Below, piece by piece: positions 10,812-22,317 of a DNA stretch of 64,000 nt. The stretch lies in contig CM028129.1 in the NCBI GenBank assembly GCA_016271365.2, positions 1,006,025,501 through 1,006,089,500 of the forward strand. The letters are read 5' to 3'. The translations under genes and the position numbers were made by a program. This stretch comes from Neoceratodus forsteri (lineage: Eukaryota > Chordata > Ceratodontiformes > Ceratodontidae). Below the pieces are notes generated by a model. The model saw only the letters and a list, made by a program, of their open reading frames with translations, was not told the origin of the DNA and made no database searches. The first letter of the stretch is position 1. The number at the start of each line of letters is the position of its first letter.

Positions 10812-13555
10812 TGCTGTTTTTGCATCTTATAGCTGTTAGTTTTCAGACAAATTCTTATAGACGTTTTTCTGTCCACCTGATGGAATCTTGAATGAGTTAC
10901 GTAAATGTTATTATTTTATCAAGGCCCTGATCCAGCAACTCAGTAAATACACACTCAGTATATCATATTATAAAATGACAAAAAACAGTCTTCTGTTTGC
11001 AGTTTTTTGAGCAGGAATTTTATAAATGGTATAAGTTATTTTTGTTACATCTATGTTGGTACAATAGAAGGTATCAAATCATTTGCTTCCGTATCACTCC
11101 TGGTTTGTCAGCAGTTAATTCATTAGATGAGGTCTCCCTTGCCAGAGTTTGACTGTTTCTCCACCCCTTCCCCAAACACACACACACACATACTTACTGT
11201 AAGAGATCTCAGTAACTCTTATCTGTTATGTTTGGAAAGCAGGCTGCAGCCCTTGTCAAAAAGAAATTTATGTATTTAGTCTGGATAGCTCACTGAAGAC
11301 CTGGCATTTCATTAGATAGGTCTTGAAAGGTTAAAAACAGTGTAAACCTTTACAAAATGTGTTGGGAAAGGGTAACATTTATGAGGTATGAATCTTTCTT
11401 GAAAGATATTCATCCCCAACTGAAGTGAATGTTTAAATGCTAATCATTTAAATGTGCAAGCTATTGCATTTCAAATTGGGTAAATAAATCTCCAGTTTAA
11501 TAGGCAACCAATATTTAACTAGCTGTTTCAGTATCCTAATGGCCCTTAGATAAGCAGCTCGGAGTTATGTCTCCAACATTCTAAACAGAAAGAAGGGATT
11601 ATTTTATTTTAGTTGTCATAGTGATTTGTAGATATGGAGGATTCATTGAAATGTCTGAAAAATGTGTTCCACGAAACTCCATTTTCAAGCTACAGATAGC
11701 AAAATGCCCCTTCATTTCAATGGTGCATGCCCCTGCAATCTCTCTTGCCCTATGTCACAATGTGCCTGAATGTGGAGATGTGGAGGTCAGCTTCACTGGG
11801 TGGGGGGAGATAAGCCTGACTCTAGTGGGGCTCCAATAGTCTGTGCATACCATACTGCTCAACTGTCCCTGAATGCAAGGGACAGCCCTCATTTTAACCC
11901 TGAAAACTGTTCTTCTCCTCATCCATCCCTCATGGAAAACATGCTGTTCACACAGAGGATGTCCTGTAAATTTAGACTTTATGGCGGGGCGCCATTTCAG
12001 ATTTCAGCAGGAGGGAATCAACAACCAGTGGAGGTCAGGTGCTAGTTAGCCCCTAGGTGGCAAGCTCTAGAATGTCTGGAACATCTCTAAAAGGTAAAAC
12101 TTATTTGTTGTAATTGACAAGTGATATGCAAATCAGGAAAAATTCAAATGTATAAGATCCATTTGTCTATACCCCAGAGCAGTGCATCAGATTTGGGCTT
12201 AAACCCACCCAGTTACTAACTAGTTTTTTTCCTGGCTGAAGTTCTGATCCCCACCCCCCAAAAAACACAAACCTTTGTCCTGATTTCTACTCCCTGACTC
12301 CATTCCATTCAATACCCATCCCATATGGGTTGTGAAGCCACCCAAAGGTGCAGAAACATGACAAACACATCAATATTTCATTCCTTCCTCCTTCCCCAAT
12401 CCCCCTGTCAAAAAAAATAATTTACCTTTACTTACCCATCTATCTGGCCAGAACTGCAGCCTGGCCCAGTGTGCCACCAGCCCAGTTTCAGTCCACTTCT
12501 CCCCCGTCCTTCTGTCAGAAGCTGGATGCTAGAACTGACCATCCCAAGTCCCCAGTATGGTCCATGACCAAGTCACCTCACCAACCAAACCTACCCAGCC
12601 TGAGTTGCTTGCTTTGTGCTTGGCTGATGCTGCACTACACTGATGAAGGTCTATGAAGGCTGCTAACACCACTGTCACTGCTGCTGCTGCTAGGCATAGC
12701 TTGCTGTCGCGGGGGTCTGTGCTGCTTTTTTTGCAAGACGAGCCTAGTAGAGTAACTAGGTAGTCTAGTCTCAACTTAGCTTCCAGCTCAACATCTACCC
12801 CTTCAGCCACCAGGGAGATTGAGACTCATTAAAAGTAGCCCAACAAAAATAGGCCGCCACAACACTGCTATTGAGAGTTCAGTGCTCACTGACTCCTCCA
12901 AGCTGTAGTGTGTAGTCTGTCTACTATGTGGCAGGAAAGACAGTGTTGCACTCACGTGACTCATGTGCTCTTGCTTGGCTGGAGCTCCTCCATGTCACAT
13001 ATAATGGCACCGCTGCTAATAGGTGGAGAGAGTGAACAACACAATACAGACACAGTTGAGTCAGGAGTGCACCTGCAGCATGAGTGCACACAGGCCAGGG
13101 GGCACTTAATGTGGAAAAGATTAAATCAAAATTTAATGCCATTATTGCAACACCATAAGAACAACCTATGCATAAATGTGGGGGGGGGGAGGCAACTGCC
13201 TCCCTCTGTCCTACCCAAATGGTGCCCCTGCTTTATGGTAGAAATTCATTCTCAGGTGCTAATATCAGTACAAATGAATACAATGGCTTCCACTGTGTTC
13301 TGAGGTACTGTATCTCCATGTTTCAGGCTGTGTCCTGATCATCATGAGGGTTAGTGTCCTTCATTGTCCCTCATTTTGAGTGTCCATGTCCCTCATTTCA
13401 GTAACAAAATGTGAGCTATGTTGCATGCTTCCACGACCCCACTCAGCACAAAGAGTGCTGAGCATCACCATAGTGTATATGCTCCATACAGAATGACAAA
13501 GGGAAAGTAAGTGAGCAGAAACAGTCATGGAGAAACACATTTGTAGCACTGAATA
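10810..13555. other. Unassigned intronic DNA
   Basis: I recognise no protein motif, splice-flanked exon or transposon terminus here. There is a short (CA)n run near 11173-11190. The region is probably old intron sequence with decayed repeats. Confidence 0.4.
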
Positions 13556-13772
13556 TTTTTTTTTTTTTTTTAGTTGTTTAACCAGGTATAGCATACTAAG
13601 CAGGAAGCTTTTTTACAGGAGCGACCTGGGAGCACAAGGAGGTTAAGTGACTTGCTCAGGGTCACACAGTATGTCAGTGGAAACTGTGGGATTCAAACCC
13701 AGGTCTGGTCTGCTGGATGTCACCAGATTTTCAGCTCAGAGCCTTAGACCACTGCGCTATACTGCCTTCATA
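13556..13772 (-). mobile_element. CORE/MIR-like SINE, best copy
   Basis: Read on the minus strand, the head has an A box (TAGCGCAGTGGTCTAAGG) and a B box (GGTTTGAATCCC) about 60 bp apart. The CORE block follows (TGTGTGACCCTGAGCAAGTC, then ACTTAACCTCC), then a CTTGTGCTCCCAGG segment. The element ends in ACCTGGTTAAACAACT and a run of A. The ACCTGGTTAA terminus is shared with the L2-type LINE ending at 28978. It is the most complete SINE in the window and lies opposite to the copine gene. Confidence 0.85.
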
Positions 13773-14124
13773 TGCATGAGGGGATTTGCATGGCCCAAAA
13801 CAAAAAGGCCAGGCTTCACAACACAGAGGCCCCTCTTTGCACATCTGGAATGGGGGATGTTGGCTGACTATATCCTAGGCATTTAATGCAGTAAGCAAAC
13901 AGTACTTTACAAATTAATGGCAATTTAATGGCAAAAATCAAAAGCCATTAAACAACTTGCAAAAGGATCAGAATTAATGAATTTATCTGCCCCTGCCCTT
14001 CACCCACTTAGCCCTCCTGACCCTCCATACCCCCACCTCCACACCCGCTTAGTCCCCCTGACCCTTAAGCTATCACCCACCATTGTGCTCTCCCCCTCAC
14101 CCATCTAGCCTGTAGCCTGCTGTC

Positions 14125-14610
14125 CCTTAAAGGATACCTAAACAACATTTTGACAACAAACTATTCAAAAGTCTGACTCCATAGGTGACTAAAGAAAAGG
14201 CTGCTGTATTCATTAATGCTAAAACTACATTTACATAATTTACCTAAATGTAGTTCCAGAGCATTTGAAAATTGTAACATCAGCCTTCCAATTTCAAAAA
14301 AAAACTGTCTTACCTGCTTCCTAAAATGGCCGCCAAATGTGTTATGTGATGACATCATCGGAGCCAAAGTCTGAGAGATATATGGCTCTCTATAGTGCTA
14401 ACTAGTTCTTTTTTCCCTTTGTATAGAATTGTTTCACCCAAATGGTCAAAACTGAGTGTATTAGTTTGTATAATGCACATGTTAGGTTATGGTTCTGTTC
14501 ATTTTGTTTACTTTAACATGCTGAAAATGTGTTTTAATCGAACCAAATTTCTCTGTGGCAAACCACAGTGCAGTACAAATCTTGAATAGCTTGATGGTCT
14601 CGTGGTTATG
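14125..14610 (+). repeat. Unnamed dispersed repeat, inverted partner A
   Basis: This roughly 490-bp block matches the reverse complement of 16870-17375 along its length. Shared landmarks are GTGCTAACTAGTT (14396-14408), GATGACATCAT (14349-14359), an ACATTT / AAATGTAGTT internal hairpin, and ACAAAATGAACA-type sequence near 14500. It has no coding potential. The internal hairpin and compact size suggest a non-autonomous DNA element, but I found no target-site duplication. Confidence 0.7.
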
Positions 14611-15460
14611 GGGGATCCAGAATGCTACAATGGGGATGCTGGGGTGGTGTGCATGCTTAATATGCACTTTTTAACATTTTTATTAAACCTTAATATTTTC
14701 TGCTATTATTCTTTTCTAGTATGTTTTTGACAGAACCTACAAATGTAATCCATAGTTTGAATGTAAACATTTGTACAATCAATAAATCAGACTTCTTCAA
14801 CAAAGTGAAATGTAGCAGCAGCAAGCAAGTACATTACAATGTGGGGTGGGGGGGTTGCAGCCACACCCTTCACCACCCCCTAGAGCCACCACTTTTTTGT
14901 AGCAAAGTTCTTGTGCAGTCCAATTTGTCTTGTCTTCTTTTTCCATGGGAAATAATAATAATAACAAGAAGAATCGGCATTTAAATAGTGGTTTTCATAC
15001 ACATTGTATCCCAAAATGCTTTACAAGCAATACTTGACTAGTACTGAAGCGACCAAACGAGTAGTGGCAGCCATGTCATACATTAATATCCACACACAGC
15101 CTTGGACAGTTGCATGAACTGGTTTTATGAGAAGGGGAATGTTGGTCAGGGCAATGGGGTCAGGTAGTGATCAAGGTGCTGGCAGCCACATTTTATTTAT
15201 CACAGTTATCTGCTCATATTTCTTTCCTTCTGTCTTCCCCCTTCCCTGAATATAGCAGTACCTTGCAAGAGTGGCCTTCTCAGTCCCCCTCTAGTATTCA
15301 TTCTTCACTATTCCTCCTCCCGCTGAAAATTGGTGAGCTGATCACCCTTCTGCATCATGAATGCAAGTAGTACAGTCACCATTTTATTTTGACATATCAA
15401 ATATAAACATATCTTTCCAGTAAGTCAGGTGCATAGCAGTAGGGAACAAGGGGAATGATG

Positions 15461-15594
15461 GACTTTCCTATCCTTAAAAGATCTAGGCTATCTTTGATTA
15501 GGCACTATTAAATGATGGGTGTGCACATCATTATGCATGTCATTTAATTGTGCCTAATCATAGGTGGCTTAGATCTTGTATGGGTAGGAAAGTC
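15461..15594. repeat. Foldback with 55-bp arms
   Basis: The arms are 15461-15515 and 15540-15594, matching at 47 of 55 positions when I align them by eye, with a 24-nt loop. The arms begin with GACTTTCCTA and end with ATTAAATGA. It is a compact palindromic element, probably a MITE. Confidence 0.8.
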
Positions 15595-15599
15595 TATTT

Positions 15600-16685
15600 T
15601 TCCACTTGTGCCATGCTGCTATCAGCCTGGCTTACCAGAAGATCATGTTTATTAGTATGTAAATATAACACGGGAAACAGTACTGAACACATTCATAATG
15701 CAGAAGGGTAGTGAACTCACCAGTTTTTGGTGTGGGGAGCAGGTGAGAAGAATGAATGCCAGAGAGGGACTGAAGAGGCCATTCCAGCAGAGTACAGCTA
15801 TATTCAGGTTAGCTGAAGACATGAAGGAGGACGCTGAGCAGATCACTGAGAGATCTGAAATGTGGGGCTGCCAGCATCGTGATCACTACCTGACTGTGGA
15901 TGAGAGTAGCCAGCAATGAAAAATACTCAGAGTGGCAGGGCTGCACCTAAACTGTTACTTGAATTCAGTGTAGGGAGATTACCCTCAGGTGGGGGGGGTG
16001 TTGACGTTTGTTAGGACAGTATTGAGGGAGTTGTGTGTAGCTCATTCAAGGTTTGGAAGGGTGATAGCCAGCCAACTTGCATTGTGGAGTAGAGCACAGA
16101 AAAGTACTGGAGAAGAACTGCTGGGAACTGTTCTGTGGGGTTCTGCAGATCACAGGTAAAGGAGTAGACTGATACTGGAAGTCAGGTGGATTCGCTCAAG
16201 GTATTAGTATGTCTCTCCTGCTAATAATAATGTTATCCATTGTAAGTGCAGCTCTTATGAAGGAATGAACAGCAGTTTTTCTGGTGGGTCAAGATGCTTA
16301 TTGCTTGGCCCTCCAGGAAGACCTAGTTGTTAGTTAATAAGGTGGGAAAAAAAGCACAACAGGGAACTGTGCATACTAACTTCACTGTGCAGAAGGGTGG
16401 TGATCCACTCAATGTTTACTGTAGGAGCAGAAGTCAAACACTGAGAATGTGGACTGGAGAGTGATTTGGGAGGCATTTTTTAACAGTGCCAGCTGATGAT
16501 GTGTATCAGTATACTGTAGGTATGCACAACTCCCTGAGGTACAAGATTACAATCTGAGGTGTGATAATTCTCTTCATGAGACCGCAAGCTCATATGCGGC
16601 CCCAGGCAGTACTAAGAACAGGTTATGGATATTGGGGTGTTCAACAGAAGGCAGAGTAGGTGCAGGGGGTTCACATGGAAAAAGA
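15600..16685. other. Unassigned intronic DNA
   Basis: Nothing recognisable beyond a short G run near 15993-15999. The few open frames carry no motif. Confidence 0.4.
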
Positions 16686-16689
16686 AAGC

Positions 16690-16858
16690 CTTATCTGTGG
16701 ATTAACAAGAGAGCATGAACTTTGAAACTGAACAAGATTGGTAGTTTGCTGTGTGACCCTAAGCAAGTCACTAAACTTCCTTGTGCTCCCAGGCCACACC
16801 TGTAAACAAGCTTTCAGCTTATTGTGTCTCTCCTGGTTAAAAAACCAAAACAAAATAA
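16690..16858 (+). mobile_element. CORE/MIR-like SINE, plus strand
   Basis: It lacks a clear B box, but carries the CORE block (TGTGTGACCCTAAGCAAGTC) and the CTTGTGCTCCCAGG segment seen at 13556-13772. It ends in TCTCCTGGTTAAA plus an A-rich tail. Its L2-like terminus is shared with the minus-strand copy. Confidence 0.78.
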
Positions 16859-16869
16859 AATTCAGTGCA

Positions 16870-17375
16870 TCATATGACCACTAGATCATCAGTATTTGAA
16901 GAGTTGTACTGTAATGCATTTTGCCAAAGAAAAAGTCAGCTGGATTGCAAAACCTTTTCTGCAAGTTAAAGTAAACAAAATGAACAAAGTCATAGCCTAA
17001 TGTGTACTGATCAAGATAATCCATGAGTTAATACATGGTGTTGATCATTTTGGGACAACAGAGGGAAAGAAAAACTAGTTAGCACTATAGAAATATATGT
17101 GGATCTCTGTCTCTGGCTCTGATGATGGCATCATGACTCATCACTTAACACACTTGGCAGACATCTTAGGGAGAAACCAAGGCTGTTTTTTGAAAGTAAA
17201 AGGCTGATGTTTACATTTTTCAAAAGCTATGAAACTGCATTTGTGTTATTTACATAAATGCAGTTTTAGCATAAATGTAAACAGCAGTCTTTACTTTACC
17301 TCGCCATGAAGCCAGATTTTGGAGTTTGCAGTTTTAAAAAACTGCTTGTTTAGGTGCCTTTTAATGATTGTCCTT
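16870..17375 (-). repeat. Unnamed dispersed repeat, inverted partner B
   Basis: Reverse-complement partner of 14125-14610. The clearest stretch is ACTAGTTAGCACTATAG at 17075-17091. An internal hairpin pairs AAACTGCATTT with AAATGCAGTTT around 17231-17266. About 2.26 kb of unrelated sequence separates the two copies. Confidence 0.7.
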
Positions 17376-17439
17376 TTCAGTGGTCAACTTAATTGCTCCC
17401 TCTGGGAACCTATCTAAGCTCTATAGCTGCATTCTGGGA

Positions 17440-17745
17440 ATTCTCATGCTTTGTACATAGTTGGAATCTGCACTTTATTCATAATCTGTTATGGGACTAT
17501 ATTCCTCTATATTATGTAATTAAGTGCTTTTGCAATGTATTCTGTCTCTCCCCATCCTTCTATTTATAATGCTGTTTAGCCTTTTTAATGATGTGTAACT
17601 GACAATGCCTTCTAGCTGCTTCTGTTTTTCTCCACTGTCCATGTATTTGATGTTCCCCCACCCTCTGTTCGACGAGGATCCTTTGTAAATGAGCTTTTAG
17701 CTCAAAGGTTGTATTTCCGATTTTACAATAAATAAATATCTATTT
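17440..17745 (+). mobile_element. L2-type LINE 3' end fragment
   Basis: The 3' end reads GGATCCTTTGTAAATGAGC, then CTCAAAGGTTGTA and an AATAAATAAATAT tail. It matches the 3' end at 53745-53836 (GCCTTTGTAAAAGAG, CTCAAAGGGTTGTA, AATAAATAAATAAA). These are two copies of one L2-type family that differs from the one at 28978. No coding part is visible here. Confidence 0.6.
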
Positions 17746-17816
17746 TTTATGGGAAATCAATGAAAAGAGTATTTCAATGGTTCTAATTACTAGCAGTAGT
17801 ATGGGAAATAGAAACT

Positions 17817-18060
17817 GATGTGTTTCTAGATGAGATTTGCACCAGCTTAGTTGCTGCACACATGGCACGTGTGCAACATGTGAACCTGATGTGATTTTTA
17901 AATTATGTTCACACTAGCTAAACTGCTGCACTCATGTCAAGCATGCAATATGCGAACCTGATATAATTTTTAGAAGATGTTCACATCAGCTTACCTGCTG
18001 CACACATCTCAAGCTTGCAGCATGCGAACCTGATTTGCTTTTTAGATCTGGTTCACTTGG
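17817..18060 (+). repeat. 72-bp minisatellite, about 3.4 units
   Basis: GAACCTGAT recurs at 17882, 17954 and, with one change, at 18026, a period of exactly 72 bp. Each unit carries a GTTCACA(C/T)-AGCT-A-CTGCTGCAC core and a CATGTCAAGC-like segment. The units are clearly diverged. The array ends in GTTCACTTGG repeats near 18060. Confidence 0.85.
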
Positions 18061-18249
18061 GTTCACTTTATGTATGCGAACCGCATGCAAACATTGTACA
18101 ATTAAGCATGTGGCATGCACTCAGCAAGTACACAGCACACTTATATTACTATAAGGGTGGGCTATCCTGGATAAATTGTAAGAAAAAAAGTATACATGCT
18201 GTAGCCTATGGCAGAAAATAGAAAACTGACAAAATGGCATATCTTATGT

Positions 18250-18440
18250 ACAATTGTTATCATTAGGTTACCTGGCTATTTCTAGATATTTTGTGATATT
18301 TCAGATTCTCTCCAGTGGCCATACAGTGGTACTGCCGGCAGGCAGGAAATTTCTGTAGAGATATCGCATACGTTTCAGAAAATATCTGGAGCTGTCTATT
18401 GCTACTGCTATACTTAGAAATTACTTGAATTTCAGAGACA
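18250..18440 (+). repeat. Unnamed dispersed repeat, copy 2
   Basis: Partner of 1717-1860 in the same orientation, through TGGCCATACAGTGGTACTG and GGCAGGAAATTTCT. Similarity probably extends a little upstream (TTAGGTTACCTGGCT against TTAGTTACTGGTAGCT near 1631). Family unknown. Confidence 0.5.
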
Positions 18441-18479
18441 AATTTGCTTAATAAAAGGTTGTTGATGTTTAGAGGATAA

Positions 18480-18998
18480 AGACTTATTATCCCAACATCA
18501 CTGAGTACTGAGCTGTTGCAAATTAACCATCAGGGTCATTGAGAATAAAACAAGAGCAAATAGAAAGCAATGAGCAGTAGGGCCCAGTATTCAAATGTCC
18601 ATGTATGCAGGTGCATCTTTGGACTTAAATGCTTCCAATGCATCTTGCCCTTTGGACACATCTTCCCCAGTTCACCAACAGCCACAAATTGTTGCAGCAG
18701 TTGCAAGCGCTTTACTGTGACATGCATCCAAAGTATTAACCTAGGGGCCACAAAAAATACACAAGCTACACCATTGCAAAAGGTGTCTATTAGGTGCCCA
18801 TGGACATAAGAACAGAAAATCCTGATTCTTGGATGCAGTACCTATGGTATCAAAGGTGGGCATAAAGGGGACACACATCTAAAATTAGCATGTGAGAATC
18901 TTAAACATTATCTTTTGGCTGGGCACTGTGTCTCAGTTTTGATTGGTTGCTTCACAAGGTTTCATATGCATGGAAAACCAGGAATGTGACTCAGAGGC
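18480..18998. other. Unassigned intronic DNA before the L1 insertion
   Basis: No gene or named repeat seen. The last bases contain the L1 target site. A GTGACTCAGAGGCAAGTCA string resembles the SINE CORE block, so the L1 may have landed in a decayed SINE. Confidence 0.35.
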
Positions 18999-19013
18999 AA
19001 GTCATTTAAGGTG
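18999..19013 (+). repeat. L1 target-site duplication, left copy
   Basis: AAGTCATTTAAGGTG occurs here and again at 26303-26317, directly after the L1 A-rich tail. It is a perfect 15-bp duplication of the length expected for L1 target-primed integration. Confidence 0.85.
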
Positions 19014-19187
19014 GGTGGTCATGTGATGCCTTTATGCTGAAAACAGCAGGAAGGGAGAGTTCCAGTCATCTATAAATTAAAACTCTGAAAAAACAGAGAA
19101 AAGTTCGAACTACAAAGAAGAAAAAACATTATAACGTGGAAAACACTGCTGAACAATTGAGGGGAAAAGTAAAGTGGAAATCGCACA

Positions 19188-20015
19188 ATGGAGGAAAAAA
19201 AATGGAACTTACTGCAGAGCACACCAGCGACAGCTAGAACCCAATCACAGAAGCATGGTAAGCCAGACTCATCTCCAGACCAGTCACCCGCAACAACTAA
19301 CCAAAACCCTGACAAATATATGGAGGAGTTCACTTTTATAAAGGCCTGACTTGTGGACATTAAATCATTTAAACCTGCCATAGAAAATTTCACAATGTGC
19401 ATGGGAGATGCCGAAACTCGCATCAGCTCCATTGAAGACAAAGTTGAAATCGACAGTAGAGACATCATCAATATGAGGAAGAAAATACAATGGCTGGAGG
19501 ACAAGATGGAGGACTAAGAAGAATGGAGTGGGTGAAACAACCTGATCATTATTGGATTACCAGAGAGGGAAGAGGGGACAGACTGCCAGGTATTTGTTCA
19601 AAAATTATGTCAAAAAGTGTCAGGTCCCTCTCCCAACAGCCCTAACTATGTAACTGAAAGGGCTCACCATGCCTTGTGCCTACCACTTAAAGACAGAGAA
19701 AGACCAAGACTGATAATTTTCAAACTCCTCAATTTTCTTGACAAGCTTCATATCCAAGCTCAAATCCGAAAACTACAAACAATCCAATGGGAGGGCAGCA
19801 GGCTCTTAATTTTTAGTGACTTAAGCCCGCAAACAAAGCTAAACAAGCCACGTACAAAGATATCAAAAACTTCCTGTATGCCACAGGGCTCCATTTTCAG
19901 GTCAGCTACCCAGCCAAACTGTTGGTTAGTATCTAGGGGAAAGAACACCAATTTCTCACAGCTGAAGAGGCAAGACTGCAGCTTGCAAAACTGATCCCAA
20001 ATCTGTTCAATACTA
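19188..20015 (+). pseudogene. L1 ORF1 (RNA-binding protein) remnant
   Basis: ORF1p coats L1 RNA as a trimer. The start is the ATG at 19188. A variable N-terminus is followed by a coiled-coil end and the conserved GDAETRISSIEDKV element near 19410-19450. Then come an L1-like NNLIIIGLPE (RRM start) at about 19535-19565, TERAHHAL at about 19650 (the conserved ERAHR motif with R to H), and the C-terminal RPRLIIFKLLNF segment near 19705. The end is a YPAKL-like stretch and AEEARLQLAKLIPNL near 19960. In-frame stops lie near 19347 and 19515, with a frameshift near 19560. Confidence 0.85.
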
Positions 20016-20384
20016 AAGGGCCGTGCTGATACCCTCTCATACAGCTAATAGAGTCATTTACAGACATGGGGGCATCTCAGGCATCTAATTGAAAGCCACA
20101 CATGAATTGCTGAAAAATTGGCTGCACACTTAACTGGTGAATCTCTAGTATAACAACTTGCAGCCCTTGGGGACTGAGCTGCACTGGTACAGGTAAAAGG
20201 GATCTCTGAATGAGGTGTGGAAATAGAAGCAAACGTAACATAATGATAAACATAATGGTAAACACAGACAAATATTTATATATCAGACTTAATATCGGGG
20301 TTTATGCACATGCCACACAGACTATATAAAAAGCAAAAAACACACAACTACAGGAGCGCTCGAAATCTGCGGGTGCTCACTCCA

Positions 20385-20570
20385 AAAAATACATAACACA
20401 GGAGCACAGGAGGGAGGAGCACAGATGCAATAAAGCAAAAAATAGAGTCAGTACACACAAGTAAAGTGCAGAAGCATGGAACCCACGGCTACAAAATCCC
20501 CGGCACTCCGGGTCTACTCGTGACCCTTTCTTTGTGCTCCTCCCTCCTGTACTCCTGTGTTATATAAAAA
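20385..20570. repeat. Foldback inside the L1 inter-ORF region (about 40-bp arms)
   Basis: The arms 20385-20424 and 20531-20570 are reverse complements with few mismatches. They read AACACAGGAGCACAGGAGGG on one side and its complement on the other, and flank about 105 nt. It sits in the enlarged gap between ORF1 and ORF2 and probably marks a small element inserted into the L1. Confidence 0.78.
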
Positions 20571-20574
20571 GTAA

Positions 20575-22310
20575 CACTGGATACCCTGAAATATCACCAA
20601 GCCAAGGTTGGATGGCAACCCCCCCCCCATCAGAGGTCTGTCAGGGTATGGTTAAATGGTGTGGGTCTGAATGTCGTGGCCTCCATTTTGGAGCAGAAGT
20701 GCTGTGTCTCCCCCCCCCATCTTCCCCACCACCTCTAACTGGGTCCTGACTTTGGTGCCAACTTTGATTCCCCAGATTAAGAGGATGGTTGATGCCTAAA
20801 TTGCCACTTACTTGTCATCTGAACGTTAAGATCAACTGCATTCCATGGTCCTGACAGTGGAAAGACATATTGGAAGAAATAATGCAGCACATAGCCAAGA
20901 AACCCTTCTGCATGGATCTGGGGCCAGATTAACTCCTCCCATCCTCCCATCCTCATCCATCACTGCTATTGGTCAAAGAGTCTCACGCTGGTGAACGGGA
21001 GGCAGATCATTTGGCACGAAGTCCCCTAGGGGTTGAGAAGTAAACATCCAAAATGAAGTACAGGGAAGTGGCTGAACTCATGAAAGAAACCAGAGCAACA
21101 ACAGGTGCAGAACCTTCGCTGGAGCATAAGACAGAGCAACCGGAAGTCACCCCACAGACTGTTGGAGGTATGCTAGGGGAAGAAAGCAAGGCTGGAGGTT
21201 GGTCAGGACTAGGGCACAATCGAGTGGTACGAGCAGCATGATCCACAAGCCTGCAGTATGGCAGCCAAAACTTAAAGACAAAACAAACAAAACAACTAGG
21301 GTTCCAGAGATGGAAATGGGCAAGAACAATAGCAGCACCACCGGAAGAGCATAATGGTTTATGCGCTGTGTGCAACCAAACCTGGACCCAGGGGTTGAAG
21401 TATGGTGGGGTGAAGGGTTTATACTATTGGGGGGGAGGAGCAGAGCATTCCATCTGTACCGGCGGTCTGCAGACCCAAAGGTGTGTGGAGTCAAAAGCAT
21501 GAGCTAATACAGGCAATGAACGGGCTACATAATCAGAGGTGTGCTCCTAAACATTTGGCAGAGATTTCTCCAAACAGGGTAGGTAAGTGTGTGTGTGCCT
21601 AAAAAGCCTCCAAGAAGGAAGGGGGAGAGAAAGGAATGGAAATTAGCTAAAACAAAGGACCAGAATGTTTAAAGGGACATAGGATTGATACTGATTGGGG
21701 GGATTGTTTAAAAGGGTTAAGTGCTAAAGTTTAAAACAAAGTTTAATGTTGATTACATAGGCATTGACTACTAGTCGAAAGATAGGTAAAGACAAGTTAA
21801 GGATTTAACCATCCATAACTACTAGATGACTGGGTTCCCATTGCTTCACAAAGAAGGGTAGAGGTGGGCCAAAAGGGAAATAGGAGGAGGACGGTGAAGG
21901 AAGTGTACGGGAAACAACCGGTGCTCACTTATAACATCGAGCAAGAGGGGGAGCCCTGGTGAGTGACAGAGGTGAGAGTCACCGGGTCGGGGGTCCTGTA
22001 CTCACCTTGGATCCAGTGAGCACGATTGTTCCCAAGGATAGATTCAGTGTAGTTGTGTTCAAATAATAGTACCTTAGAGAGTGTTCATTCCAATTCAAGT
22101 TACTGTGAATACACGTCTAAAGTTGTTATATGTACTGTTTAAATGTTGTAATGAATGTAATGTCTATTGTGGTATAAGGTGTGGGAGGGGGAGGGGAAGG
22201 GAATGGATGACAAAGAAACAAAGGGAGGGAAAGGTCAGACTGCTTGTATTTAATATAAATTTGAAGGTGATCAAAACCAGGTGTAGAAAATTTAGAGATG
22301 ATTATGGTGA
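20575..22310. other. L1 inter-ORF interval of unknown content
   Basis: About 1.7 kb between the foldback and ORF2 shows no L1 protein and no recognised element. It has C runs near 20620 and 20710 and a purine-rich stretch at 22170-22230. It may be an unidentified insertion or an unusually long L1 spacer. Confidence 0.35.
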
Positions 22311-22317
22311 CATAATT

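Noticed and set aside
21007..21500. Minus-strand open frames of 117-122 codons in the L1 inter-ORF interval
   Set aside because: No motif, no splice signals and no second copy. Left as unassigned.
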